DNA of 13,625 bases from Coriobacteriia bacterium. GTDB lineage: Bacteria > Actinomycetota > Coriobacteriia > Coriobacteriales > UBA8131. The notes under the pieces were generated by a model, which was not told the DNA's origin, did no database searches, and saw nothing but the letters and a program-made list of their open reading frames with translations. Made by a program: the position numbers and the translations under genes. The stretch spans positions 1 through 13,625 of the forward strand of contig WQXZ01000031.1 of NCBI GenBank assembly GCA_009781525.1. The letters are read 5' to 3'. Of this stretch, positions 1-6,485 are shown piece by piece; within the stretch, counting starts at the first letter, position 1; each line of letters opens with the position of its first letter.

Positions 1-432
1 CTTAGCTCCTATGTAGGCATCGTCTATCTCGACGTTTGTGGATAAAACGATTGTAATGGAATCATCAGCCATTGCACCACGAAGTCGCTGCAGGATGCGA
101 TAGGCTGTCTCATAGGCAACACCAATCTCTAAAGAAAGCCTCAAAGCTGACATGCCACGCTTATCATGGGTCACAAGGTAGATTGCTAGAAACCACTTAA
201 GTAAGGGGATCTTCGTGTTGTGCATCGCTGTATCCTTGGTCAACGATTCTTGGTAGCGGCAGCGGTTGCATTGATACTCTCGCCTTTTACTGATCTTCGA
301 ATAGCCTCTATATCCGCATTTGGGGCAAAGATAACCCTTTGGGTATTTAATGGTGAACAAATGCTGTTCGCAGGATGCCTCATCGGGGAATGCATCCATG
401 AACTCAATCAGGCTCCTGATCTTCTTAGGCAT
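1..432 (-). CDS. IS1595-family (ISXO2-like) transposase, N-terminal part, cut by window edge
   Basis: An open frame of 144 codons runs from an ATG at 432 to the left edge without a stop, so only the N-terminal portion is visible. Residues 36-58 form a zinc ribbon (C36-x2-C39 and C55-x2-C58, within LCPKCGY and YQCNRCRYQ). A helical region follows with IS1595-type wording (HNTKIPLLKWFLAIYL, SALRLSLEIGVAYETAYRIL). The last residues, VEIDDAYIGAK, match the first catalytic Asp block (VEIDETYIGG-like) of the ISXO2-like DDE/DDN nuclease, with D137 the likely catalytic residue. The start is well supported by AGGAGG six bases upstream of the ATG. Family members are usually about 300 residues, so roughly half is missing. 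Whether the full gene is intact cannot be seen, and no terminal inverted repeat could be recognised on the 433-616 side. Confidence 0.85.
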   Translation of the reverse strand, partial: MPKKIRSLIEFMDAFPDEASCEQHLFTIKYPKGYLCPKCGYRGYSKISKRREYQCNRCRYQESLTKDTAMHNTKIPLLKWFLAIYLVTHDKRGMSALRLSLEIGVAYETAYRILQRLRGAMADDSITIVLSTNVEIDDAYIGAK

Positions 433-441
433 GGTATACCT

Positions 442-484
442 CCTAATCATCATGCATTGGGCTTCAAGGATTAGGGTAATGCAT
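442..484 (-). promoter_or_regulatory. Interleaved inverted repeats over the transposase ribosome binding site
   Basis: Read on the minus strand, the leader carries ATGCATT (484-478), CCTAATC (475-469), AATGCAT (458-452) and GATTAGG (448-442). The first pairs perfectly with the third and the second with the fourth. The last arm runs into the Shine-Dalgarno sequence (GATTAGGAGG), so the second pairing would mask part of it. The arms interleave, so the two stems either exclude each other or form a pseudoknot. RNA structures that hide a transposase ribosome binding site on read-through transcripts are known in other insertion sequences; that role here is inference. Confidence 0.45.
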
Positions 485-556
485 TTGTCTTTCCAGGTAT
501 GTCCAGCTAATAGCCCACTTATGACGTTTCTAGGGATTCAAATAAAGGATAAAACT

Positions 557-573
557 CAGGCTCTTAGCGCCTG
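557..573 (-). terminator. Possible weak terminator downstream of brnA
   Basis: On the minus strand a 5-bp stem (CAGGC, 7-nt loop, GCCTG) is followed by a T-rich stretch (AGTTTTATCCTTT). It lies about 45 bp past the brnA stop. The stem is short and the T tract is broken, so this is only a candidate. A second small hairpin (TTGCTG, 3-nt loop, CAGCAA; 600-614) sits almost directly after the stop codon but has no T tract. Confidence 0.3.
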
Positions 574-616
574 CTCAGATTGCCCTGAAATGTCCTTACT
601 TGCTGCTACAGCAAAA

Positions 617-838
617 TCACTCCCAGGTAAGACTCGGTTTCTTTTTATTAGTAGCACAATCAGTTAGATAGAGGTTTATCAAGGTTTGATAGGGAATGCC
701 TGTCGTGTCTGCCAGCTGCTTAAAGTAGTCAATCGCACTCTCTTCAATGCGAATAGTAATCTGCCTCTTTAAGCTTTTCGAATACGGGTTTGACCTGGAG
801 TCAGTAAAGTCATACTCAGCTCTCATTTTTTCAACCAT
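617..838 (-). CDS. brnA: BrnA-type antitoxin (CopG/ribbon-helix-helix family)
   Basis: A 73-residue protein predicted to neutralise the BrnT toxin by direct binding and to repress the shared promoter. The N-terminus (MVEKMRAEYDFTDSRSNPY) has the usual BrnA opening of an acidic segment followed by an 'NPY' stretch. The second half, KRQITIRIEESAIDYFKQLA, then TGIPYQTLINLYLTDCA, fits a ribbon-helix-helix fold: the KRQITIRI strand would contact DNA and the two helices dimerise. Length and order (toxin first, antitoxin second) match the BrnTA family. Its start overlaps the end of the toxin gene by 8 bp, which implies translational coupling. It lacks a strong separate Shine-Dalgarno site. No sign of decay. 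Confidence 0.85.
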   Translation of the reverse strand: MVEKMRAEYDFTDSRSNPYSKSLKRQITIRIEESAIDYFKQLADTTGIPYQTLINLYLTDCATNKKKPSLTWE

Positions 839-1112
839 AGTGTTTTGCCTCGTTTTTCGTAGCTTTTCTCGCTGATATTATCCTTATTATTTCATCGTTT
901 TGCCGGTAGCAGTGGCAAACAACCAATAGTCTGAGCATCTGGCTGATGCCAAGAATGATAAACCTGCTTTCATCAGCAGAGTGATCCGGATCATCAATTA
1001 CTCGTGCATAAGGGTCAGCAAATACAGTCCTTGCCTCATCAAACGAGATCTGATGCTTGGCTATATTCTGCTCGTTCTTCTGCTTGTCCCACTCAAACTG
1101 TAAGTCATTCAT
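831..1112 (-). CDS. brnT: BrnT-type toxin (RelE-like ribonuclease)
   Basis: A 93-residue toxin of the BrnT family, RelE-fold ribonucleases that cut RNA and slow growth under stress. Recognisable blocks in order are FEWDKQKNEQNIAKHQISFDEA (residues 6-27, split here only for naming), VFADPYARVIDDPDHS (30-45), ESRFIILGIS (48-57), RLLVVCHCYR (61-70) and the C-terminal RIISARKATKNEAKHY (77-92). These match the family's F-E-W-D, K-H, D-P-D-H-S, LLVV and ISAR-A-x3-E-x3-Y pattern. No Shine-Dalgarno sequence lies before the ATG, and the predicted transcription start falls on or next to the A of the ATG, so the message may be leaderless. brnA follows with an 8-bp overlap. All family signature residues appear present, so the toxin is probably functional. 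Confidence 0.87.
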   Translation of the reverse strand: MNDLQFEWDKQKNEQNIAKHQISFDEARTVFADPYARVIDDPDHSADESRFIILGISQMLRLLVVCHCYRQNDEIIRIISARKATKNEAKHYG

Positions 1113-1118
1113 ACATAT

Positions 1119-1147
1119 ATAATAATTACAAAATAATTGAATGTCAA
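1119..1147 (-). promoter_or_regulatory. brnTA promoter with inverted-repeat operator candidates
   Basis: On the minus strand a perfect TTGACA -35 box (1147-1142) and TATTAT -10 box (1124-1119) are separated by exactly 17 bp, which is near consensus. Two inverted repeats overlap it: ATTGA-atg-TCAAT (1136-1148), covering the -35 box, and AATTA-caaaa-TAATT (1124-1138), in the spacer and touching the -10 box. BrnTA systems are autorepressed by the BrnA-containing complex, so these are plausible binding sites; that assignment is inferred. Confidence 0.7.
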
Positions 1148-1181
1148 TAAGAACATGGGAGCAGATATTAGTAAAATTAAT

Positions 1182-1188
1182 GACAGTT
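1182..1188. repeat. Left target-site duplication of the IS1634-family element (GACAGTT)
   Basis: The 7-bp sequence GACAGTT directly abuts the outer end of the left inverted repeat and recurs exactly at 3014-3020 after the right repeat, as expected for a target duplication made on insertion. Confidence 0.75.
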
Positions 1189-1217
1189 CCTAAACTCCGC
1201 AGATGTTTGTCCTATAC
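1189..1217. repeat. Left terminal inverted repeat of the IS1634-family element
   Basis: It pairs with 2985-3013 at 25 of 29 positions. The outer 13 bp are identical in inverted orientation and the inner 8 bp are again identical. It includes the last codon and stop of the transposase gene. Confidence 0.85.
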
Positions 1218-2789
1218 AAGAACCAGCCCTAACGCACTTGCTATCGTTATCTGGGTCTTCGTGACAGGCAGGTAAAGCTCCTCACCGTCGCTGGTGACGA
1301 CATACTGCAGCTTCCTGAGCTCCAGCATCGCCTTCTTCAACGCCATCGTCTCAGTCGCCTTATCTTTCTGTAGCAGGCTGAGCATACGGGAACGAAGGAT
1401 CAATGCTATGAAACCGACGAACGCCTTACCTTCAGTGCTCTGTTGGGTATGCGTCTTAAACCTCTTGAAATCGATTCCGTTTTTCAGGTCGTCAAACACC
1501 TTCTCCACTTCGTCCCGCCTGCGGTAGAGCTTTAAGACACCTTGTGGGTCAAGTGTTTCGTCATTGGTGATGAAAACGATGAATCCAGCTTCGGCAAGCG
1601 CGCCTGCCACTGCAGCATTGTCGCGTGAGAACATGAGGGGCTTTGTTTCATGGGTATCAGAGAACGTGAAGAAGTCACGGTACTTCTTGGCGATACGTCG
1701 TCCTGATGCCTTAGCAAGCTCGCCTTCCAGTCTGTCGATATAGGCATACAGTGCACGTTCCTGTTCAGCGAAGCGGCTGGAATCATAGAATACGTGAGCT
1801 GAGAGCTTACGGCCAAGCAGATCGAACTCCGTACGCATGCCGTAGCAACCCTCATCCGCCATCCAGTTGGCTGGATCTTTGATGCCAGACCCGATTCTCA
1901 TGATCAGTGAGCGAGCATCTTTTCGTGAAGGGGGGCATGGAGCTAAGAAGCGCAGGCTGGCCTCCTGCATATATGCGAGGTTGCTCTCTGTGACGAACTC
2001 CTTGTCGAAGACGAACCCAACATCATCTATCCCCAGCTCATCGGCATCACCCATCATGTGGCTCAGATGGCTCTTATCGACGATCGATCCGTTGTAGAGC
2101 GTGTAGTACAGTGGCAGGCCGCTTGCCATACCGTAGAACATACCGATGTTTAACTGAAGCAGGGACTCTCCATCCCTGTTATGACCCCACTCGGCTTTCT
2201 GAAGAGAGCTGGAGTGGGTCGATATGGAGGTGACATCATAGGCTATATGACTGTTATCGGCATGCTCTTTTACCCATTGTCTGAAAAATGCCATGCGCTC
2301 CGCATACGATATCGAGGCAAAGAGCCGTGATGTGCTCTGTGAGGTGAGCAGCTGATCAGGCGCATCGGTGACATCGAGCCAATCGTCGATGTAGGCCATT
2401 ACATTACCGCATTCTGCGATATACATGGCAGCAGTGAGTATCGCTTTATGCTTATCTGGGAACGCTTGCTCAAGTGAGGATGTAAGCCCAATCATCTTCG
2501 CCAGAAACTCGAAGGCACCAGTTAGACCGCCTGAGCGGATCTCGTCTATCATAACAGCCCTTTCCGGTCGAGCAGCTTCAGGGAACAGTTCGAAGTAACG
2601 GGTGTTTGGTATTAGAGAGACACCATCTTCAGCGAGCTTTCCAATGAGGGCGGTGTCGCTGGTCGGTTTCCCCTTATCATTGCGATAGGCTCTGATAGTT
2701 CGATAGATATAGATCGTCCCACCTGCTCCCCGCCTGCGCACGATTCCTTTTTTTGGCATTTCGACCTCAGGTAGCTCCCTGCGTCCCAT
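1212..2789 (-). CDS. IS1634-family transposase (IS4 superfamily, DDE type)
   Basis: A 525-residue DDE transposase that would cut and join the ends of the surrounding element. The N-terminal region has the family's SLIPNTRYFELFP phrase. The first catalytic Asp is in HIAYDVTSIST (D185), the second in VGFVFDKEFVTESN (D262), and the Glu is in LYRRRDEVEKVFDDLK. There Y422-x2-R425-x3-E429-x6-K436 matches the YREK signature of the IS4 superfamily exactly. The frame also opens 20 codons further upstream (2849), but the ATG at 2789 has AGGAGG six bases before it and is the likelier start. No stop or frameshift interrupts the gene, so the element is probably still active. A clear promoter was not found; TATACT at 2822-2817 could be a -10 box with a poor -35. 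Confidence 0.93.
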   Translation of the reverse strand: MGRRELPEVEMPKKGIVRRRGAGGTIYIYRTIRAYRNDKGKPTSDTALIGKLAEDGVSLIPNTRYFELFPEAARPERAVMIDEIRSGGLTGAFEFLAKMIGLTSSLEQAFPDKHKAILTAAMYIAECGNVMAYIDDWLDVTDAPDQLLTSQSTSRLFASISYAERMAFFRQWVKEHADNSHIAYDVTSISTHSSSLQKAEWGHNRDGESLLQLNIGMFYGMASGLPLYYTLYNGSIVDKSHLSHMMGDADELGIDDVGFVFDKEFVTESNLAYMQEASLRFLAPCPPSRKDARSLIMRIGSGIKDPANWMADEGCYGMRTEFDLLGRKLSAHVFYDSSRFAEQERALYAYIDRLEGELAKASGRRIAKKYRDFFTFSDTHETKPLMFSRDNAAVAGALAEAGFIVFITNDETLDPQGVLKLYRRRDEVEKVFDDLKNGIDFKRFKTHTQQSTEGKAFVGFIALILRSRMLSLLQKDKATETMALKKAMLELRKLQYVVTSDGEELYLPVTKTQITIASALGLVLV

Positions 2790-2812
2790 CAGATACCTCC
2801 TCGATTCTCTAC

Positions 2813-2835
2813 GTATAGTATAGACTATCCTATAC
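2813..2835. repeat. Inverted repeat ahead of the transposase gene, containing a copy of the inner terminal-repeat motif
   Basis: GTATAG (2813-2818) and CTATAC (2830-2835) form perfect 6-bp arms, with nested ATAGT/ACTAT (2815-2819, 2824-2828). The right part, TATCCTATAC (2826-2835), is identical to the inner 10 bp of the right terminal repeat read on the minus strand (2994-2985) and differs by one base from the left one (TGTCCTATAC, 1208-1217). It lies 24 bp upstream of the transposase start codon. Confidence 0.6.
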
Positions 2836-2984
2836 TTCTCGCATACCAAAAGTACTTGAGAGATAAAAACAAGAGAATCAGTTTCTGGTATCAGCCTGCA
2901 AACGCACTAATAAGTGCAGGTGGATATACTAAATCGCCTCAGTGCGTGGCCTCAAAAGCTAGATCAACATATTCTTAAACATGT

Positions 2985-3013
2985 GTATAGGATAATCTTA
3001 TGCGGAGTTTAGG
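2985..3013. repeat. Right terminal inverted repeat of the IS1634-family element
   Basis: Complement of 1189-1217 at 25 of 29 positions, ending in TGCGGAGTTTAGG at the outer boundary. The direct repeat GACAGTT follows it immediately. Confidence 0.85.
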
Positions 3014-3020
3014 GACAGTT
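3014..3020. repeat. Right target-site duplication (GACAGTT)
   Basis: Exact match to 1182-1188, directly abutting the outer end of the right inverted repeat. Confidence 0.75.
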
Positions 3021-3074
3021 AGTGGCAGAGTCCGGCTGGCAATTAACCATGACAGACTTCTATTGACACTTCTG

Positions 3075-3103
3075 TTGACAAGCGAAGGGGAGACGCTTAT
3101 ATT
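3075..3103 (+). promoter_or_regulatory. Promoter of the TetR/ABC exporter operon
   Basis: TTGACA (3075-3080) and TATATT (3098-3103) are separated by exactly 17 bp. A start near 3110 is expected. A second TTGACA occurs at 3063-3068 but has no matching -10 box. An AAGCG/CGCTT inverted repeat (3080-3084, 3094-3098) lies in the spacer. Confidence 0.75.
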
Positions 3104-3111
3104 GTTAAATG

Positions 3112-3126
3112 TACCGACGGTCGGTA
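3112..3126. promoter_or_regulatory. 15-bp perfect palindrome, candidate TetR-family operator
   Basis: TACCGAC-G-GTCGGTA is a perfect 7+1+7 inverted repeat just after the predicted transcription start and ahead of the regulator gene. GACCG/CGGTC-centred palindromes of this size are common operators for TetR-family repressors of efflux genes. Placement over the start region suggests simple autorepression of the operon by its first gene product; this is inferred. Confidence 0.7.
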
Positions 3127-3160
3127 GAATTTGATGGGATGGCGAGAGTGGGGGGCGAGA

Positions 3161-3808
3161 ATGGCAAGAGTTTACAAGCGCTACGATGAGCGATTTACTG
3201 AAATCTTAGATGTTTCAGAGAACCTGTTCAACTCAAAAGGTTATGAGAAAACCACAATCAACGACATACTCGACGGCGTACAGATCGGTAAAGGTACTTT
3301 CTATCACTACTTCAAATCAAAAGAAGAAGTGATGGATGCTGTAATCACGCGAATGGCTGGCTACGCAAAAGCTGCCTCACAAGCTATCGCTGACATGCCG
3401 AATCTGACGGCGCAAGAAAAGTTTATTAAGGTGTTCACCAATCAGGCCATCCAGTACGACGGAATGGTTGAGCAGCTCCACCACAACGATAACAGCGCCT
3501 TGCACCTGAAAAGCCTGACCGAAACCATACTTGCTATCACACCTGCGCTGACACAGATCATCGATCAGGGTATTGAAGAAGGGGTGTACCAGACACCTTA
3601 CCCGCGGGAAAGCTTTGAGATTCTATATACAGGAGCTCAATTCTTACTAGACCAGGGATTGTTCAAGTGGTCGCTCGAAGAATTAATCCAAAAACTAAAG
3701 GCGTTCGTGCATATCATCGAAACAGTACTCGGCACTGAACAGGGTCATTTCAATTTCATGTATCAAATATATGGCATTCCGTATGCCATAGAGCCAAGTC
3801 AACAATAG
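3161..3808 (+). CDS. TetR/AcrR-family transcriptional regulator
   Basis: A 215-residue one-component regulator. The N-terminal helix-turn-helix domain (about residues 10-57) has the standard TetR layout: ILDVSENLFNSKGYEKTTIND, then ILDGVQIGKGTFYHYFKSKEE, with the family GKGTFYHYFKSKE recognition-helix block. The rest is an all-helical ligand domain with no recognised ligand motif. The frame could start at a TTG (3131) or ATG (3134), but neither has a ribosome binding site and both abut the palindrome. The ATG at 3161 follows a G-rich Shine-Dalgarno-like stretch and gives the usual short N-terminus. The exporter ATPase starts 11 bp after the stop, so the regulator probably represses its own operon until an exported compound is sensed. 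Confidence 0.9.
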   Translation: MARVYKRYDERFTEILDVSENLFNSKGYEKTTINDILDGVQIGKGTFYHYFKSKEEVMDAVITRMAGYAKAASQAIADMPNLTAQEKFIKVFTNQAIQYDGMVEQLHHNDNSALHLKSLTETILAITPALTQIIDQGIEEGVYQTPYPRESFEILYTGAQFLLDQGLFKWSLEELIQKLKAFVHIIETVLGTEQGHFNFMYQIYGIPYAIEPSQQ

Positions 3809-3819
3809 AAGGGAGCCAC

Positions 3820-4758
3820 ATGCAAACCCTCATCGAAGTCAACGGCTTAAAAAAGAGTTATAAAGACAAAGAGGTAATCCACAGCATAGATTTCAAAGTC
3901 GGTGAAGGCGAAATCCTATGTTTTCTTGGCCCCAACGGCGCAGGCAAGAGCACGACAATCAACATCATCACCGGGGCGTTGCGCTGCGACAGCGGAAGCA
4001 TTCAGTACCGTGGTGAGAGCATATACAAAGACCTGATCGGCTATAAATCACACCTCGGCATTGTTCCGCAGGACTTGGCACTGTACGAAGACCTATCTGC
4101 GCAGAAAAACGTGCTGTTCTTCGCGTCCCTGTACGGATTAAGGGGAGAAGACCTCGCTGAAGGTTGTCGGTTTGCCATTGACTTTACGGGATTATCGGAT
4201 AGGGCAAATGACAAGGTCAGTACCTTCTCTGGCGGCATGAAGCGCAGATTGAATATCGCTTGTGCCATTGCTCACAAACCCGAGCTGCTGATTATGGACG
4301 AGCCGACCGTAGGCATTGACCCACAATCCCGAAACCATATTCTTGAGGGAGTGAAGCAGCTCCGTGATCAGGGAATGACCATCCTTTACACCACACACTA
4401 TATGGAGGAGGTCGAGGAAATATCGACTCGCATCATAATTATGGATGAGGGAAACATCATCGCCGAGGGGACGAACGAATCCCTGAAAGCCGGTATTGAG
4501 GGTGATCGGCACTATCGCATTGCTGTTGAATATGAAGCCGAACCGGGCGATGATGCGCTGATGCGAATTGACGGTGTAAAAAAAGTAGAAATGGATAACT
4601 GCATCATCGACATAACCACAGATCGGAAGAAAGAGAATCTCGACAAAATCATTGCAGCATTGATTGGCAGCGGTGTGAAGATAAATGATCTAAGCGCAGA
4701 AACCGCCAGCCTTGAAACGGTGTTTTTGCAAATGACCGGTAAATCGCTTCGGGATTAG
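3820..4758 (+). CDS. ABC exporter ATP-binding protein (DrrA/CcmA-like, ABC-2 type)
   Basis: A 312-residue ATPase that powers the two membrane proteins encoded next. All nucleotide-binding motifs are visible and intact: Walker A GPNGAGKST (37-45), Q-loop Q84 in VPQDLAL, signature FSGGMKRRL (136-144), Walker B LLIMDEPT with D160 and catalytic E161, and the switch His H193 in TTHYMEE. The region after about residue 220 is the C-terminal extension typical of DrrA-like drug and lipid exporters, ending in SLETVFLQMTGKSLRD. Shine-Dalgarno GAAGGGAG precedes the ATG. The next gene starts 9 bp after the stop. Substrate cannot be told; antibiotics, bacteriocins or lipids are all possible. Confidence 0.93.
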   Translation: MQTLIEVNGLKKSYKDKEVIHSIDFKVGEGEILCFLGPNGAGKSTTINIITGALRCDSGSIQYRGESIYKDLIGYKSHLGIVPQDLALYEDLSAQKNVLFFASLYGLRGEDLAEGCRFAIDFTGLSDRANDKVSTFSGGMKRRLNIACAIAHKPELLIMDEPTVGIDPQSRNHILEGVKQLRDQGMTILYTTHYMEEVEEISTRIIIMDEGNIIAEGTNESLKAGIEGDRHYRIAVEYEAEPGDDALMRIDGVKKVEMDNCIIDITTDRKKENLDKIIAALIGSGVKINDLSAETASLETVFLQMTGKSLRD

Positions 4759-4767
4759 GTAACCACA

Positions 4768-5511
4768 ATGTACAGATTCAAAAGTGTTTTCATGTTGGAC
4801 TTAATGAACCAGCTCTCCAATCCGATGTGGGTATTCTATGCGATCGGGTTTCCGATTGCGCTGATACTTATTCTGGGCTTTCTTATCAGTGGAGGTTACG
4901 GCGAAGCCGTATCGTCATACGATTATTTCGGGGTTGCGCTTATGGTGTTCAGCGTTTTCAACGCGGCGACCTTCTCCGCAAACAGTTTTATGGAAGAACG
5001 AATCAAAAAGCCGAATATGCGTCTGATCTACTCGCCCATAAGTCCGATAAATATATATTTATCAAAGATTCTTGCTTCGTTTGCGTTCTGTTCAATGGCA
5101 TACACTTTTGTGGCAGTTTTCCTGCGATTTGTGGTTGGAGTTAACTACGGTGGCGCTAATGCATGGGCACCGTTTGTCATTATGCTAGTGGGCAACTTCT
5201 TTTTTGCGGCATTGGGTGTTCTGGTTTGTTGCATCTTACGAGATGAGGGAACCACGAACAACATCCTAAGTCTGATATTCGCGATTATGTCGCTGCTTGG
5301 CGGGGTATTTTTTCCGGTCGATGGCCTTGGTAAGGCTGTCGCAACTGTAAGCTGGATTTCACCCGCAAGGTGGATGATCACAGCTTGCCTGCGCATTATC
5401 TATGACGGCGACTTTTCGATGTTTCTGCCGGTTTTTGGTTTGCTTATCGGACTATCCGTACTTGCTGTTGTGTTGTGTGGCAGGCTCTTTAAAGGGGAAG
5501 ATTACTTATGA
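4768..5511 (+). CDS. ABC-2 type exporter permease (first of two)
   Basis: A 247-residue membrane protein with about six hydrophobic segments (roughly residues 20-42, 52-73, 100-125, 133-155, 165-183 and 220-240) and a short cytoplasmic N-terminus, the plain ABC-2 permease layout. The motif around NSFMEERIKKPNMRLIYSPI is the cytoplasmic coupling loop typical of these proteins, and the segment ending in WISPARWMITACL is the conserved stretch before the last helix. The gene overlaps the next one by 4 bp (ATGA), so the two permeases are translationally coupled and probably form a heterodimeric channel with the upstream ATPase. Confidence 0.88.
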   Translation: MYRFKSVFMLDLMNQLSNPMWVFYAIGFPIALILILGFLISGGYGEAVSSYDYFGVALMVFSVFNAATFSANSFMEERIKKPNMRLIYSPISPINIYLSKILASFAFCSMAYTFVAVFLRFVVGVNYGGANAWAPFVIMLVGNFFFAALGVLVCCILRDEGTTNNILSLIFAIMSLLGGVFFPVDGLGKAVATVSWISPARWMITACLRIIYDGDFSMFLPVFGLLIGLSVLAVVLCGRLFKGEDYL

Positions 5512-6485
5512 GGGTTTTCATCTCAGTACTACTGAATAATTCTCGGCGCTTGATGGAGCAGAAACAAAGATTATTACTGTTTCCGATTCTGACCACTGTG
5601 GCGATTGCTGGAGCGATATTTCTCAATACGCAAGCAGACAAAGCAGGAAATATCGCTATTGTTTCTTCAGGTGTCCTTGTTCCATCATTCGAGTTTTTGA
5701 ACGTGACACTGCTTGACGAATCACCCCCACTATCGGAATTGGTGGCGGGGAAATATGATGCCGTAATTGCATTTGACGAGCAGGGAGGATACGAGATCCA
5801 AACGTTTAAAAGCGATGAATACAGGCAGATGCTTGAAGCTGTTATCGAAGACCCGACATCGATTCAGATCAGCGATATCGGGGTGCGGGGCAATGGAACC
5901 AACATCATCGGATTTATTATGATGTTCGTTCTGATGCAAGGCGCCTCCTTAATGTTTATGTTTGCAGAAGACAAAGAGAAAAAGCAGATCCACCGCATTG
6001 CAGCATCGCCTGTTTCATTTGTTGGCTACCTTTTCGCGTACAGCTTTTTCTGCTTCGCGTTTTTGTTTATAGCGACAGCAGTAATGCTCGGAATCGCGTT
6101 TATCGTACCTGGCGTTGACATGGGCTTCGGTTTTTTCACGTATCTGTCACTTATTGCACTTCTGTGTGCTTTGTCTACGTCGTTCGGACTGTTTCTGGTT
6201 TCGCTGTTCAAAAGCGCAGACACTTCCAATATGGCCAGCTCCGCGAGCGTTGTGCTGACTTCGGTGTTAGCGGGCAGCTTCTATTCGTTCGATAAGGGAA
6301 ATGGTGTTTTAGCTGCGATTATCAAGATACTGCCGCAGAAAGCAGTGCTTTCGCTTTCTGAATCGTTAGAGCAAGGTTTGAGTATATCCTCGTGGTTTTC
6401 CGATTGCGCATATGTTTTCGTACTGATAGCGATTTTCATGTCAATCGCAGTGACGAAAACACGGAAGGACTACATGAGAAGGTAA
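5508..6485 (+). CDS. ABC-2 type exporter permease (second, with external domain)
   Basis: A 325-residue permease with one hydrophobic helix near the N-terminus (about residues 23-40) and an extracytoplasmic region of roughly 100 residues (about 42-140, including FEFLNVTLLDESPPLSELV and YEIQTFKSDEYRQML). About five more membrane segments follow from near residue 142. This 1+5 layout is usual for the larger ABC-2 subunit that pairs with a compact partner. A Shine-Dalgarno site (AAAGGGGAAG) lies inside the end of the preceding gene. It is the last gene of the exporter operon; no convincing terminator follows. Confidence 0.87.
   Translation: MRVFISVLLNNSRRLMEQKQRLLLFPILTTVAIAGAIFLNTQADKAGNIAIVSSGVLVPSFEFLNVTLLDESPPLSELVAGKYDAVIAFDEQGGYEIQTFKSDEYRQMLEAVIEDPTSIQISDIGVRGNGTNIIGFIMMFVLMQGASLMFMFAEDKEKKQIHRIAASPVSFVGYLFAYSFFCFAFLFIATAVMLGIAFIVPGVDMGFGFFTYLSLIALLCALSTSFGLFLVSLFKSADTSNMASSASVVLTSVLAGSFYSFDKGNGVLAAIIKILPQKAVLSLSESLEQGLSISSWFSDCAYVFVLIAIFMSIAVTKTRKDYMRR

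Larger units (their letters stand above)
1189..3013 (-). mobile_element. Complete IS1634-family insertion sequence (about 1.8 kb)
   Basis: The element is bounded by imperfect terminal inverted repeats of 29 bp (1189-1217 and 2985-3013). The outer 13 bp (CCTAAACTCCGCA and its complement) are perfect; the inner part has 4 mismatches and ends in a perfect 8-bp block (TCCTATAC). It carries one intact transposase gene on the minus strand, whose stop codon lies inside the left repeat. The 7-bp flanking repeats GACAGTT give the boundaries. Size, single long gene and terminal C/G match the IS1634 group of the IS4 superfamily. It sits between the brnTA promoter and the TetR/ABC operon promoter without interrupting either. 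Confidence 0.85.

Noticed and set aside
220..474. Plus-strand open frame with a hydrophobic N-terminus
   Set aside because: It lies opposite the IS1595-type transposase frame, which has a zinc ribbon, catalytic motif and AGGAGG site; the plus-strand frame has no ribosome binding site or recognisable motif.
1183..1188. Extension of the IS1634-type terminal inverted repeat outward into ACAGTT
   Set aside because: The partial inverted match is imperfect, whereas the same bases form an exact direct repeat with 3015-3020 that abuts the perfect 13-bp ends, which is better explained as target duplication.
2790..2849. Longer transposase start (20 extra residues, MVCEKYRIVY...)
   Set aside because: The extra codons read through the inverted repeat and likely promoter, while the ATG at 2789 has an ideal AGGAGG site.
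3131..3160. Earlier starts (TTG 3131, ATG 3134) for the TetR-type regulator
   Set aside because: They follow the operator palindrome with no ribosome binding site and would add a Trp/Gly-rich stretch unlike family N-termini.
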